Shown here: piece by piece, positions 1-8,655 of the stretch
Numbering within the stretch: the first letter of the stretch is position 1
How the letters are laid out: each line of letters opens with the position of its first letter
From: AG25 sp035604455
Lineage (GTDB): Bacteria; Gemmatimonadota; Gemmatimonadetes; Gemmatimonadales; GWC2-71-9
Length of the DNA stretch: 29,509 nucleotides
Reading direction: 5' to 3'
NCBI GenBank assembly: GCA_035604455.1
Contig: DATNIM010000143.1
Span: forward strand, 1-29,509
Program-made: the position numbers and the translations under genes
The notes under the pieces: model-generated
What the model saw: only the letters and a program-made list of their open reading frames with translations
Database searches by the model: none
Told to the model about the DNA's origin: nothing

Positions 1-864
1 CGCGCCCGCCACGAGGTACCCCACGAAGGTTGCGGTTGTGAAGACGGGACCGGGCGTCACTTGGCCCACAGCCACCGCATCGAGGAGCTGGGATTCCGTC
101 AGCCAGTGGTGGCGGACGACAATGTCGCTCTGCAAGAAAGCGAGCAGCACATAGCCGCTGCCGAAGACTGTCGCTCCGATCTTCAGGAACACGAGAAACA
201 GGGAGCCCAAGCCCGCACCTCCTGCCGTTGCTCCGCCGACTAGGAGGGGGGCAACGGAGGCGCCGAGCGTCTGTTGCCCGGCGCGCTCGGGACCGTCGAC
301 CAGGAAGAAGAGGGCGCCGGCCGCCCCCGTGGCGAGGAGCACCGCGAGCTCGGGGCCGCCGAGTGCGTTGGCCGCCGCGGCGGCAACCCCGAGCGCCGCG
401 AGCCTTGGGCCCTGAAGGGCCGAGCGGCCGAGACGCAGGAGCGCCTGCAACACGATGGCGATCACCACGGGTTTCACACCGTACAAGAGCCCCGCGACGG
501 CGGGCAGCGTGCCGAAGCGCGTATAGGCCCACGCCAAGATCCCCACGAGCAGGGCCGCCGGCAGGATGAAGCACGCACCCGCGACGATCAATCCAGAGAA
601 TCCCGCGCGCGCCTGGCCCAAGAAGATCGCCATTTCCGTCGAGCTCGGACCAGGAATGAGATTGGCGAGCCCGAGGTAGTCCAGAAACTGCTCGCGCGTT
701 ACCCACCGTCGACGGCCCACAACCTCGTGCTCGAACAGCGCGATGTGGGCTGCGGGGCCGCCGAACGCGATCGTGCCGAGCTTGAGGTAGAGACGGGCGA
801 GCTCCCAAAGCGAGCTTCGGCTCGCTGGAGGGACGTCGCGGTGATCAGGGAGCGGGATGGGCAT
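1..864 (-). CDS. chrA: ChrA-family chromate transporter (3' end outside window)
   Basis: Membrane transporter of the CHR family, which in characterised members exports chromate from the cytoplasm. The visible 288 codons start MPIPLPDHRD. The N-terminal CHR domain holds LGTIAFGGPAAHIALFEHE and the loop NLIPGPSSTEMAIFLG (about residues 30-75). A second half begins near residue 205 with FLKIGATVFGSGYVLLAFL, and the family signature GQVTPGPVFTTATFVGYL lies close to the window edge. This is the two-domain (long-chain) form, usually about 400 aa, so roughly 100 residues are missing. The ATG lies inside the end of the upstream cupredoxin gene (20-bp overlap), which points to co-transcription and probably coupled translation. 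Family assignment is firm; the actual substrate is inferred. Confidence 0.9.
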   Translation of the reverse strand, partial: MPIPLPDHRDVPPASRSSLWELARLYLKLGTIAFGGPAAHIALFEHEVVGRRRWVTREQFLDYLGLANLIPGPSSTEMAIFLGQARAGFSGLIVAGACFILPAALLVGILAWAYTRFGTLPAVAGLLYGVKPVVIAIVLQALLRLGRSALQGPRLAALGVAAAAANALGGPELAVLLATGAAGALFFLVDGPERAGQQTLGASVAPLLVGGATAGGAGLGSLFLVFLKIGATVFGSGYVLLAFLQSDIVVRHHWLTESQLLDAVAVGQVTPGPVFTTATFVGYLVAGA

Positions 865-1450
865 CGAGTTGACTGCTCCGCCCCAGAACCGCCGCAGGCG
901 CGAGTACGACGAGCTGACCCCACATCATGCCAAGGTGTTTGGCCACGCTGCACGAGAACGTGTAGACCCCCGCGCGTCGAGCGATGTGCGTCGCCATGCG
1001 CGTTGATTGCCCCGGAATCTTGACTTCACAGTCGGGGAGGACGAACGCGTCGGCCGTGGTGTCTTCGCAGTCGTGCAGGAAGAACGCGTGGTCATCGTCC
1101 TCGGGGTTGATGAACGTGAAGTGGAGCGTGTCACCCTCGACGGCCGTGAGCGTGCTGGGCGAAAAGGCGTAGACCTCCTTCCCCTCGAGGATTCCGCCGG
1201 GCCCGAAGTCTTGCTTGAGGAACGGATACAACCCACGCGCCTCGTGGACGAGGAGCGGAACCGTCGTGATGGTGAATTCGCGGGCTCGCGGCGTATAACG
1301 GCCGGTCGCCGGTTCTTGTGTGCGTGTGCATCCTGCGAAGAGGCCCAATACGACGCTTAGGACTGCGGAAGGGGTCGCAAGACGCCGCCGGCATCGGAGC
1401 AGGGGCTCGGTCCTGAGGTGGCGCGGCCGCACGGTGGACCGCGACGTCAC
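845..1450 (-). CDS. Cupredoxin-domain lipoprotein (type-1 copper)
   Basis: Predicted 201-aa exported lipoprotein with one cupredoxin domain, likely an electron carrier or copper-binding protein on the outer face of a membrane. The N-terminus is long and Arg-rich, followed by a hydrophobic stretch ending in the lipobox LFAGC (Cys41). The cupredoxin fold spans about residues 85-183. Visible type-1 copper ligands are His121 (DDDHAFF) and the loop FSCSVAKHLGMMWGQL, giving Cys167, His172 and Met175 or Met176. Two further cysteines (128, 141) could form a disulfide. The gene lies between a permease (123-bp gap) and chrA (20-bp overlap). The ligand pattern resembles small blue-copper proteins and cytochrome oxidase subunit II-like domains; the partner is unknown. 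The true start may be downstream, because the Arg-rich leader is unusually long for a signal peptide. Confidence 0.8.
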   Translation of the reverse strand: MTSRSTVRPRHLRTEPLLRCRRRLATPSAVLSVVLGLFAGCTRTQEPATGRYTPRAREFTITTVPLLVHEARGLYPFLKQDFGPGGILEGKEVYAFSPSTLTAVEGDTLHFTFINPEDDDHAFFLHDCEDTTADAFVLPDCEVKIPGQSTRMATHIARRAGVYTFSCSVAKHLGMMWGQLVVLAPAAVLGRSSQLDAHPAP

Positions 1451-1573
1451 ATACGGCGCGGCACTGGCGGGCTGACCTCCCAGAGCAACGCGCGTCGGGG
1501 CCGTGCACTTGATGTCCAGCAGGGACGAGCGCCGGCCGCCGTGGGCGATCGGGCAGCGCGGGTTTCGGCGCAG

Positions 1574-2605
1574 CTAAATCGCGAGGCCAACGGTCACCGC
1601 CACGGCCCAGACCGCCAAGCCGAGTGCGAGTGCCACGCGGGGTCGCGTCTCGCGCGCCACGATTAGCAAGGACGGGAGATTGACAATCGGGCCCGCTATC
1701 AGCATCGCCGCCGCGGCCCCTGGCAGCCCGGCCTTTACGAGCACGATGGCGATGGGAAGCTCGAAGAAGGTCGGAACGGCGACCAACACGGCCAACGTGG
1801 CCACACCGGCCACCGCCACCACGGTCCCGCCCCCGGACAGGTTGACGGATGCTGGGAGGAGGAGGCTCGAGACCAACACGCCGCCGAGAATGAGCGGTAC
1901 GGTCCTGATGGTCAGCGTGACGAAGGACGCTCCGAAGCGGACAACGGCGTTCCGAGCGCTCGTCGGTGGTGCGTCGTCCGCGGAAGCGTCGAGCGCCCGG
2001 CGGGGCGCCCGTACGCCCGCTCCCACCGTGCGCGCAAGAATCGGCGGCACCGCGAACACGAGGAGCAGCGCCGCAGCGAGCCGTGCGGCTCCCAGGGCCG
2101 GCGGGAAGAGGAGAAAGGTGAGCACCAGCGCCGCCGGGTTTAGCCCCGGCGAGGCCAGCATGAGGGAGAGCGCCGACCCGAGCTCCGCGCCGCCCTCGTA
2201 GACGCTCTGGAAGACCGGTGTGATGCAGCAGGAACAGAGCATCAGGGGCGCACCGACCAAGCCCCCAGCGATTTGGCGGCGGATGGGGTGGCCGCCGCTC
2301 AGGAACCCAACGAGGCGGCGCGGGGATACAAAGGCGCAGACCGCGCTGCCAATGAGCAGGCCGTACAGCAGGGCGATCCAGATGCGATGAAAGTAGAACA
2401 TCGTCTGATGAATGACGCCGCCACTCGTGAGAGCGTCGGCCGTGGCTGTCCAAGCGCCCGCCGCGCGGACCTTCGCGAGGGTCCGAAACGCTCCGCCCCA
2501 CTTGTAATAGAAGAGGCCGCCGAGGGCCGCGAGGAGGATGCCGAGGCCGATGACGGAGTAGGTGTCACGTCGCGAGGGCTTGTCCGCTGCTTGCACTGAG
2601 GTCAC
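1574..2605 (-). CDS. Predicted permease, ArsP_1/SO_0444 type (DUF318)
   Basis: Integral membrane protein of 343 aa in the DUF318/ArsP_1 permease family, whose members include organoarsenical exporters and putative Cu or Zn efflux permeases. About eight hydrophobic segments are visible, for example around residues 17-33, 75-93, 160-190 and 225-250. The diagnostic motif is MLCSCCITPVF, with Cys124, Cys126 and Cys127, a vicinal cysteine cluster suited to binding soft metals or metalloids. A second family-typical stretch, VPTFFELPIAIVLVKAGLPG, is near residue 285. Translation starts at GTG, chosen because GAGGAG sits six bases upstream. It is the first gene of an apparent permease-cupredoxin-chrA group. 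Substrate is inferred from the cysteines and neighbours and could be copper, zinc or arsenicals. Confidence 0.8.
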   Translation of the reverse strand: MTSVQAADKPSRRDTYSVIGLGILLAALGGLFYYKWGGAFRTLAKVRAAGAWTATADALTSGGVIHQTMFYFHRIWIALLYGLLIGSAVCAFVSPRRLVGFLSGGHPIRRQIAGGLVGAPLMLCSCCITPVFQSVYEGGAELGSALSLMLASPGLNPAALVLTFLLFPPALGAARLAAALLLVFAVPPILARTVGAGVRAPRRALDASADDAPPTSARNAVVRFGASFVTLTIRTVPLILGGVLVSSLLLPASVNLSGGGTVVAVAGVATLAVLVAVPTFFELPIAIVLVKAGLPGAAAAMLIAGPIVNLPSLLIVARETRPRVALALGLAVWAVAVTVGLAI

Positions 2606-2965
2606 GACCGCTCCTCGGGCCGGGTTGTGGGTTCAACAATGACGGAGAGATGAGGCGGTGAGACGCGCCGTTCAGCAACAGCGTGCAAAGTAATAGGGAC
2701 GCCGGCGTCTGCGCGCATCCCAGAAGGCTCAACGACCGCCGTCCCGTTTTTGCCGACCGCCGCTTCCGCGAGAGGGGACGCGCGACTGACGGGATAAACG
2801 GGGCATGTCTCATGAGGTGGGCCACATCAAGCGGGGCCCGGATCAGGCGAGGGAGCGGCCGCTGTCGGGCCCAATCACGGCGCCCGGGCTCCACGACGGC
2901 GGACCGCCCGGGTGGGCTGCGCCCCGTCCCACGGACAGGGACGCAGCCCCAACGCGCTTTCGGTG
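2606..2965. other. Gene-free spacer between permease and RCC1 lipoprotein gene
   Basis: No credible gene is seen on either strand. It must hold the minus-strand promoter for the permease group. A perfect 12-bp palindrome, GACGCCGGCGTC (2698-2709), lies about 95 bp upstream of the permease start, beside a TATTAC-like box (2689-2694 on the minus strand). No good -35 element goes with it, so the operator reading is weak. The left-hand hairpin is listed separately. Confidence 0.4.
2914..2949 (-). terminator. Hairpin after the RCC1 lipoprotein operon
   Basis: GGGCTGCG pairs with CGCAGCCC (8 bp), and the stem continues as TCCC/GGGA after a five-base bulge, closing on a short loop. It lies 17 bp past the stop codon at the 3' end of the kinase-PEGA-RCC1 operon. 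No U-tract follows, so it could be a transcript-stabilising structure rather than a classic intrinsic terminator. Confidence 0.35.
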
Positions 2966-5632
2966 CTACTGCACGATTTGGGTTGGCATGTTCTGGCCGA
3001 GCTTATTGCCGATGCCAAGCTGGCCAAAGGTGTTCCCGCCCCAGCAGTAGACCGAGGTTCCGACCAGGCCGCAGGCGTGGTAGTACGGCGATCCCAGCCC
3101 CCCGATGTTGATTGCCGTGAACGCGAGCGTACCGGCGACATTCACGGGGACGTTCTGTTCCGTATTGCTCCCATCGCCGAGCTCGCCGTCCGCATCCAAT
3201 CCCCAGCAGGACCCCACATTCGTGGCGCTCACAACTCCGCAGGTGAAGTTCTCAGCGCTCGCGCTGATGCTGCTCCACGTCAGGGCGCCGCTCACGTAGA
3301 CGACGGGGAGCGAGTCCGACGTCGTCGTGGTCATGCCGACCCCGAGCTGTCCACTGCCTCCGGACCCCCAGCACTGCCCGTTGCCGAATCCCGAGACGAC
3401 CGACTTGAGGACGCCACAGGTGTGGTCATAGCCGGCCGACAACGCGGTCCAGTTCAGGTTCACACGCCCGTTCCCGACGAGGAGCGGCACGGAGTCGTAG
3501 CCGACTGTGGCACCCGGGATGGGGAGTGAATCGCCAAGCTGGCCGTTGTTATTGGTGCCCCAGCAGTAGCCATTGGCGCCACTCGCCGCGGTGGATACAC
3601 CGCAGGTGAAGTTGTAGCCCGCGCTCACCGATTTGAACACAATGCTGCCGGAGACCTTGGTGGGAGTGAGGATGTTCCCGGCACTGGGGCTCGCCCCCGT
3701 TCCGCTCTCGCCGGAACCGTTGCTGCCCCAACAGTACACCGTCCCGCCGGTTGCCAGCGCGCACACGTGAGTATATCCAGCGGAAATCTGCGTGTAGGTA
3801 ACGGCCCCCGATCCTGGGGCCGAGACCGCGACCGGTGTGGACTGCAACGCGGTACCCGTCGCTCCGTTGCCCAACTGGCCGTTTGGGTTATAGCCCCAGC
3901 AGTACGCGGCACCGGCCGACGTGAGGCCGCAACTGAAGAACTCGCCCCCCGCTACGACCTGCGTGAACTGCACGCCGCCGGAGACGAGGGCCGGGACGCT
4001 GTCATACTGGAGGCTTCCGTTCGTCTCGCCGAGCCCGCCATACACGTTGTAGCCCCAGCAGTAGGCGCCGCCGATCGCGACGCCGCACGAATGCACGTAG
4101 CCTGTCGCGCTGACCGACTGCATGGTGAGATCGACATTGAAAGAGTTGGTCGTGGCGGACGCGAGCCCCGCGGCCGACGCCGTGAGCGTATAGCCGGTCG
4201 CCGGCCGATCGACGCTCAGGTTACTGAACGTCGCGACGCCACCCACAGCGGCCTTCGTCTTGGTGCCCGAGAGCGTGCCGCCTTTGGCGCCCGTGATGAC
4301 GTTGGCCCATGGGTTCTTGCCAACTGCGAGCGTTATGCTGTTCGTCGCGGTCGTCACGGCGTTGCCGTAGGCGTCGACGATCGCCACGGTCACCGCCGGT
4401 GCAATCGCGACGTTCCCCTCTGCGCCACCCGGCTGCGTCGTGAAGGCCAGGCTGACGGGCGCTCCCGGCGAAATGGCGAAGGCGCTGCTCGTCGCGCCGG
4501 CGAGTCCACTGGAGCTCGCCGAGATGGTATAGCCGCCGCCCGCGAGCTGAATGCTCAAACCGCTGAAGCTTGCCACGCCGTTGATGGCGTTGACGGTCGT
4601 CGTACCGAGCAGCGTGCCCCCGGGACCACTGGCAATCGCGAGCGTGACCGGGTTGCGCGCCGTCGGTACGAGGGCGCCGTTCGTGTCGCGGACCTCAACC
4701 TGGATCGCTGGCGACAAGGCCGTGCCCGCGGTCGTGGCCGCGGGCTGCGTTGTGTAAACCAAGCTCTTGGCCACCCCGCCTGTCACGGTCAAGGTTGCCC
4801 CACCCGGCACGCCGAGCCCGAGACCAGAGATCGTCGTGCTGCCGCCGCCGACCGCCGTCGCGAGCCCCGTTTGATCGATCGTGGCCGCGGCCTGGTTCGA
4901 CGAGCTCCAGAAGAAGGTCACCCCCGCGACGGTCGCGCCCGTCGCGTCCTTGGCCGTCGCCGTGAACCGCACGGTGTCGCCGGGGTTCTTGGTGATCGTC
5001 GCGGGCGTGACGGTCATCGAGCTGATGGCCGCCACGGCGGAAACTGCACTTGGGACACCCGTGGCCCCTTCGGGGTCGATGGCCCTCACCCGCACGTTGT
5101 AAGCCCTTAAGGGGATCGTCAGCTGGACGCTCGTGTCGCCCGCCGCAACGGTCGTGTCATGAGCGGTGGCGAAGGTTGCCAGCGTATCCCGTTGGACGAC
5201 ATAGCCGTTGGACGAAGCGACGCTCGAATAGATGATCTGGACCTGACCGGTCACGGTAACAGGCGGGATGCTCAGAATCGTCGGCGCCGCGAATGCGGGG
5301 AAGGACGGGATGGTAGCCGTCGTATTCTGACCGGCCGACACCGTCACACCCGTCAGCTGGGTGAAGTAGGCGACGCCGCCTCCCTGAAAGCCCTCGAGCG
5401 CCACGGTGTAGCTCCCGGGGGCGAGCGAGCTGATGGTCACCGTCGCACCGGGAGTCACGGTCACCGTCTCGTTGGTCGGGCCCTTCAAAACGACGTGCCC
5501 CGAATCAAGGGGCGTCGACGGGGCCGGCATGACGAGCGCCAGGCCGCCGTCGAGGGCGGGGGTGGTCATGGGCTCGATGCAGGCGACGAGCCCCACCAGG
5601 GTCACCGCGGCTAACCGAACGGCTGTGCGCAT
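2966..5632 (-). CDS. RCC1-repeat lipoprotein with Ig-like domains (888 aa)
   Basis: Predicted surface or periplasmic lipoprotein, lipobox LVAC (Cys18). Visible order: a carboxypeptidase-regulatory-like segment (about 46-108), an FN3-like domain (113-200), a BIG2-type Ig domain (203-284; WSSSNQAAATIDQTGLATA), two Big/filamin-like domains (287-388 and 390-500; TTQPAATTAG, VEVRDTNG, VATFSNLSV), then seven RCC1-type repeats (506-888). Each repeat carries a CG...CWG core such as CWGYNPNGQLGNG, with two cysteines that could form a disulfide. Seven repeats match one closed seven-bladed propeller. It is the last gene of the kinase operon, nine bases after the PEGA gene. RCC1 propellers bind proteins or ligands in many contexts, but no partner can be named. 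Eukaryotic RCC1 exchange-factor activity should not be assumed. Confidence 0.85.
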   Translation of the reverse strand: MRTAVRLAAVTLVGLVACIEPMTTPALDGGLALVMPAPSTPLDSGHVVLKGPTNETVTVTPGATVTISSLAPGSYTVALEGFQGGGVAYFTQLTGVTVSAGQNTTATIPSFPAFAAPTILSIPPVTVTGQVQIIYSSVASSNGYVVQRDTLATFATAHDTTVAAGDTSVQLTIPLRAYNVRVRAIDPEGATGVPSAVSAVAAISSMTVTPATITKNPGDTVRFTATAKDATGATVAGVTFFWSSSNQAAATIDQTGLATAVGGGSTTISGLGLGVPGGATLTVTGGVAKSLVYTTQPAATTAGTALSPAIQVEVRDTNGALVPTARNPVTLAIASGPGGTLLGTTTVNAINGVASFSGLSIQLAGGGYTISASSSGLAGATSSAFAISPGAPVSLAFTTQPGGAEGNVAIAPAVTVAIVDAYGNAVTTATNSITLAVGKNPWANVITGAKGGTLSGTKTKAAVGGVATFSNLSVDRPATGYTLTASAAGLASATTNSFNVDLTMQSVSATGYVHSCGVAIGGAYCWGYNVYGGLGETNGSLQYDSVPALVSGGVQFTQVVAGGEFFSCGLTSAGAAYCWGYNPNGQLGNGATGTALQSTPVAVSAPGSGAVTYTQISAGYTHVCALATGGTVYCWGSNGSGESGTGASPSAGNILTPTKVSGSIVFKSVSAGYNFTCGVSTAASGANGYCWGTNNNGQLGDSLPIPGATVGYDSVPLLVGNGRVNLNWTALSAGYDHTCGVLKSVVSGFGNGQCWGSGGSGQLGVGMTTTTSDSLPVVYVSGALTWSSISASAENFTCGVVSATNVGSCWGLDADGELGDGSNTEQNVPVNVAGTLAFTAINIGGLGSPYYHACGLVGTSVYCWGGNTFGQLGIGNKLGQNMPTQIVQ

Positions 5633-5641
5633 CTGTCGACC

Positions 5642-6556
5642 TCAGGGATTCGGGAACGTGATCGTGATACCGCCAGTGGTGACGCCACCGCCTCCACCTC
5701 CGCCCGACGATCCCCCCTTGCTGCCACCTCCGGCGACGGCCGCAATGACGGCCACAGCTCCGACGCCTACCAAGGCGAGCACGACCGGGAATCCACCCTT
5801 CTTTTCAGCTACTGCCGCAGGTGGCGGTCGGGGGACTGCGGGGGCCGCGGGCTGCGCGGCAGGTGTTGGACCGACTTGGGGTTTCGACGCGGCTTGGGCC
5901 AGCGCCGTCGCATGGAGATGGAATTCAAGCACTGTGGTGATGCCGGGCAGCACCTCGCGGGTCACCCGCGCCGTGTCGTAGCCGGGCGCGGCCGCCATGA
6001 TCTCATAGCTCCCAGGCGCCAGAGTCAGGCTTGCATCGACGCCCGCGGGGCCCACGCCTCGAATCTCGACACGCACGGGCACCGTGAGACCAGACGGCGC
6101 GATGTGTAGGCGGCCGGTCTTGTCCGCGCTCGGACCCGGCCAGAGCCACGTCGTCGCGGCCGCGGAATCCGAGGCGCGCCGTGTACTCTGGACGTAGTCG
6201 CGCGCCCGCCGATAAGCCGCAATCACTTGCGGCAGGAACTGAACGGTGTCCGGCTGGAGATCGGGCGACAGGCGGACGGCCCACCGGAGCCACACTCCCG
6301 CGATCGAGTCTTGATGGTCTTCGATCAGGGTCTGCGCGAGGAGCTGCACGCCCACAGCCCATGCCCCGCGGGGCGGCCCCGCGACGGGATTCAAGGCGCT
6401 CATGAGGAGCTGCGCGCGCCGAGCTGCGTCGAACTCATTAAAGGCTCGCGCCACCATGGCATCCCTTGGGTCCTGCGCCTTGAGGGGTGCCGCGCCAGCT
6501 ACGACAAGCGCGCCGAGGATCAGCGCACGGGGGAACGATCGAAGGAAGGCGCTCAT
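5642..6556 (-). CDS. Secreted PEGA-type protein with C-terminal anchor and Gly-rich tail
   Basis: Protein of 304 aa with a signal peptide (about 1-27, ending PLKAQ). A helical region (29-125) with VQFLPQVIAAYRRARDYVQS resembles regions found before PEGA domains in kinase-associated proteins. A PEGA-like beta domain follows (about 148-215; LAPGSYEIMAAAPGYDTARV), then a Pro/Ala-rich linker (222-251). A hydrophobic segment (256-276) precedes a Gly/Ser-rich tail ending GITITFPNP. The stop overlaps nothing downstream, but the start overlaps the kinase stop by 4 bp (ATGA), so translation is probably coupled. The kinase also ends in a PEGA-like domain, so the two proteins may act in one complex. The hydrophobic segment could be a membrane anchor; the function of the tail is unknown. 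Confidence 0.75.
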   Translation of the reverse strand: MSAFLRSFPRALILGALVVAGAAPLKAQDPRDAMVARAFNEFDAARRAQLLMSALNPVAGPPRGAWAVGVQLLAQTLIEDHQDSIAGVWLRWAVRLSPDLQPDTVQFLPQVIAAYRRARDYVQSTRRASDSAAATTWLWPGPSADKTGRLHIAPSGLTVPVRVEIRGVGPAGVDASLTLAPGSYEIMAAAPGYDTARVTREVLPGITTVLEFHLHATALAQAASKPQVGPTPAAQPAAPAVPRPPPAAVAEKKGGFPVVLALVGVGAVAVIAAVAGGGSKGGSSGGGGGGGVTTGGITITFPNP

Positions 6557-8655
6557 GAGCCCTTTGGTTTCATGACAATGCGAAGGAGGTGATCGCCGGG
6601 GGACAGCGTGAGCATCGTGTCAACCGGGACGAACCCGTCACGCTCGAAATGGACGCGATGGGGAACGCCCGCCCTAAGCGTATCGACGCCGCGCGAGCGC
6701 TGGCCGCGGGGATCTCCGTCGATCGCGACGTAGGCCCAAGCCGGCTCGATGAGCATCTGAAGGATCGCCTGCTCGCCTGAACTCGCCGCAGCGGTCACTG
6801 TGACGTCGGCTTGAGGACTCCGAACGCCGTCGACCGAGGCGGTAATCGTGGTCGTCCCGGGACCTTGGCCAGTCACAAGCCCCGTGCGCGAGACGCTCGC
6901 CACGCGCGGGTTCCTGCTCGTCCATGCCACCGGCCGAGAGAGCCAGCGACCACTCGCGTCTCTTGGCACGGCCCGGAGCGCGGTCGTACGTCCCACCGAC
7001 AAGTCAACGTTCGCGGGGGAAAGCTCCACCGTCGCGACGCTCAGTGCCGACGGATGGCTCGCGGGTGTCGGCGCGGGAGGTGTGGGTGTGGGGCTCGCTG
7101 GGGTCGTCGCGCCCGTTGTTGCGGTCGTGTCTGCCGGTGGAGGTGCGACGCTGGACGTCGCGACGCTCGTGGTCGTCGGTGCCGCAGCTTGCGGATGCGA
7201 TCCCATGAGCCACCACGCGAGCCCTGCGGCCCCGAGCACTGCCACGCCACCGACTGGAACGAGCCAGCCGCGCCGCGCCTTCGCCGGCCGCACGGTGATC
7301 GTAGCGGTCGCGCTCGTTGTCTCGAGGGTCGCCGTGATCGTGGCGGTGCCGACCCCCGCGCTCGTCGCGAGTCCTTTTTCGGAAATCGTGACAACGTCGG
7401 TGTTCGTCGAGGCCCAGGTGACGCCCTGAGCCACCGTTGTACCGGCCACTCCTTTGGCCTTGGCCGAGAGTTGCACGGCGCCGCCGAGTGCGACCGTCAC
7501 CTGCCGCGGAATGATCGCGAGGCCCGAGACGCCGCTCGTCTTGCCCACTTTCGAGCGGACGTTCGGCATGGGTGAGACGGGCGTGCTCACCCGCTGCAGG
7601 AGCTGGGAGGCGGCGCCTGTGGCGGCGAGCGTCATCAGCCGCGTCCGCACCGGGTCGTCGGGGGCGAGGGGTGCGCCCCCGATCGCCGCGACCGCGGCCT
7701 CGATGTCCGGCCAGCGGTTGGCGGGATCCTTCTCGAGCATCTTCATGACCGCGGCCGCGATCTCGGGCGGCACGTCGGGTCGGACCTCCACGATCGGTGG
7801 CGGGGCGGTGTTGAAATGCGCGTACATCAGCGCCATCACCGAGTCCGCAACGAACGGCTGCCGGCCCGCGAGCATCTCGTAGATGACGACGCCGAGAGAG
7901 TACTGATCGGAGGCGCCGGTCAACTCCTTCGCCGCGCACTGCTCCGGGCTCATGTAGGCTGGCGTCCCGACGGTGGCGCCGGTCATCGTGAGGCCATGTG
8001 CCTCGGAAACTTTCGCGATGCCGAAGTCCGTCACGACGGCCCAGCCTTCGGAATCGACCATGATGTTGGCGGGCTTCACGTCGCGGTGCACGATGCCGCG
8101 CTTGTGTGCGTATCCCAAGGCTGATCCGACCTGCTGGGTGATCGCCTGCAGCATGGGGATCGGCAGCTGACCAACTTCCCGAATGATCGAGTCGAGCGGG
8201 CGGCCCTCGATGAACTTCATGACGAAGTAGATGAGGTGCTCGCTCTCCTTCACGGCGTAGATCGGGATGATGTTGGCGTGACTGAGCGAGGCTGCGGTGC
8301 GCGCTTCGCGCTTGAACCGCTCGGTCATGCCGTCGCCGGTGAGCAGGGCCGGCGACATCACCTTGATCGCCACCTTGCGGTCGAGCGCGATGTCATGGGC
8401 GAGAAAGACCGTCGCCATACCGCCGCGGCCGAGTTCGGCGATCACGTCGTACTCCCCGAGCGTGGCCTGGCGCAGCGATGTCAGGAGAGCGGCCTGTTGC
8501 ATACTGGTCTGGGTCATTGCAGGGGCAGGGGTCTTCATAACCTCTGTCGCCACGCTGGCCTGCTGACCAGACACGTCCGCCCCGCACCGGCCGCAGAAGC
8601 GGTCAGACGGGGCCATGGCAGTGCCGCAACGGCTACAAGTCGCGCTGGTGCTCAT
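6553..8655 (-). CDS. Transmembrane Ser/Thr protein kinase with zinc ribbon, BIG2 and PEGA-like domains
   Basis: Hanks-type kinase of 700 aa. N-terminal zinc ribbon: Cys7, Cys10, Cys21, Cys24. Kinase domain about 68-327: Gly loop GRGGM (76-80), VAIK lysine 98, HRDVKPAN with catalytic Asp192 and Asn197, DFG at 210-212, and GTPAYMSPEQ around 230-239. It is an RD kinase with all key residues, so probably active. A BIG2-type Ig domain (about 377-456) follows, then one transmembrane helix (464-484), a Thr/Pro/Ala-rich linker, a second BIG2 domain (540-622) and a PEGA-like domain (631-697). The kinase should be cytoplasmic and the second BIG2 plus PEGA extracytoplasmic, which places the first BIG2 domain on the cytoplasmic side. 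First gene of the kinase-PEGA-RCC1 operon. Signal and substrates are unknown. Confidence 0.9.
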   Translation of the reverse strand: MSTSATCSRCGTAMAPSDRFCGRCGADVSGQQASVATEVMKTPAPAMTQTSMQQAALLTSLRQATLGEYDVIAELGRGGMATVFLAHDIALDRKVAIKVMSPALLTGDGMTERFKREARTAASLSHANIIPIYAVKESEHLIYFVMKFIEGRPLDSIIREVGQLPIPMLQAITQQVGSALGYAHKRGIVHRDVKPANIMVDSEGWAVVTDFGIAKVSEAHGLTMTGATVGTPAYMSPEQCAAKELTGASDQYSLGVVIYEMLAGRQPFVADSVMALMYAHFNTAPPPIVEVRPDVPPEIAAAVMKMLEKDPANRWPDIEAAVAAIGGAPLAPDDPVRTRLMTLAATGAASQLLQRVSTPVSPMPNVRSKVGKTSGVSGLAIIPRQVTVALGGAVQLSAKAKGVAGTTVAQGVTWASTNTDVVTISEKGLATSAGVGTATITATLETTSATATITVRPAKARRGWLVPVGGVAVLGAAGLAWWLMGSHPQAAAPTTTSVATSSVAPPPADTTATTGATTPASPTPTPPAPTPASHPSALSVATVELSPANVDLSVGRTTALRAVPRDASGRWLSRPVAWTSRNPRVASVSRTGLVTGQGPGTTTITASVDGVRSPQADVTVTAAASSGEQAILQMLIEPAWAYVAIDGDPRGQRSRGVDTLRAGVPHRVHFERDGFVPVDTMLTLSPGDHLLRIVMKPKGS

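Noticed and set aside
1131..2501. 456-codon minus-strand frame over the permease and cupredoxin genes
   Set aside because: Arg/Gly/Pro-rich shadow in another frame; the permease and cupredoxin frames carry real family motifs.
2698..2709. Palindrome GACGCCGGCGTC as operator for the permease group
   Set aside because: Such palindromes are common in GC-rich DNA and no convincing promoter surrounds it; mentioned only within the spacer entry.
3767..5110. Plus-strand frame opposite the 888-aa lipoprotein
   Set aside because: Arg-rich shadow of repetitive coding sequence with no recognisable domain.
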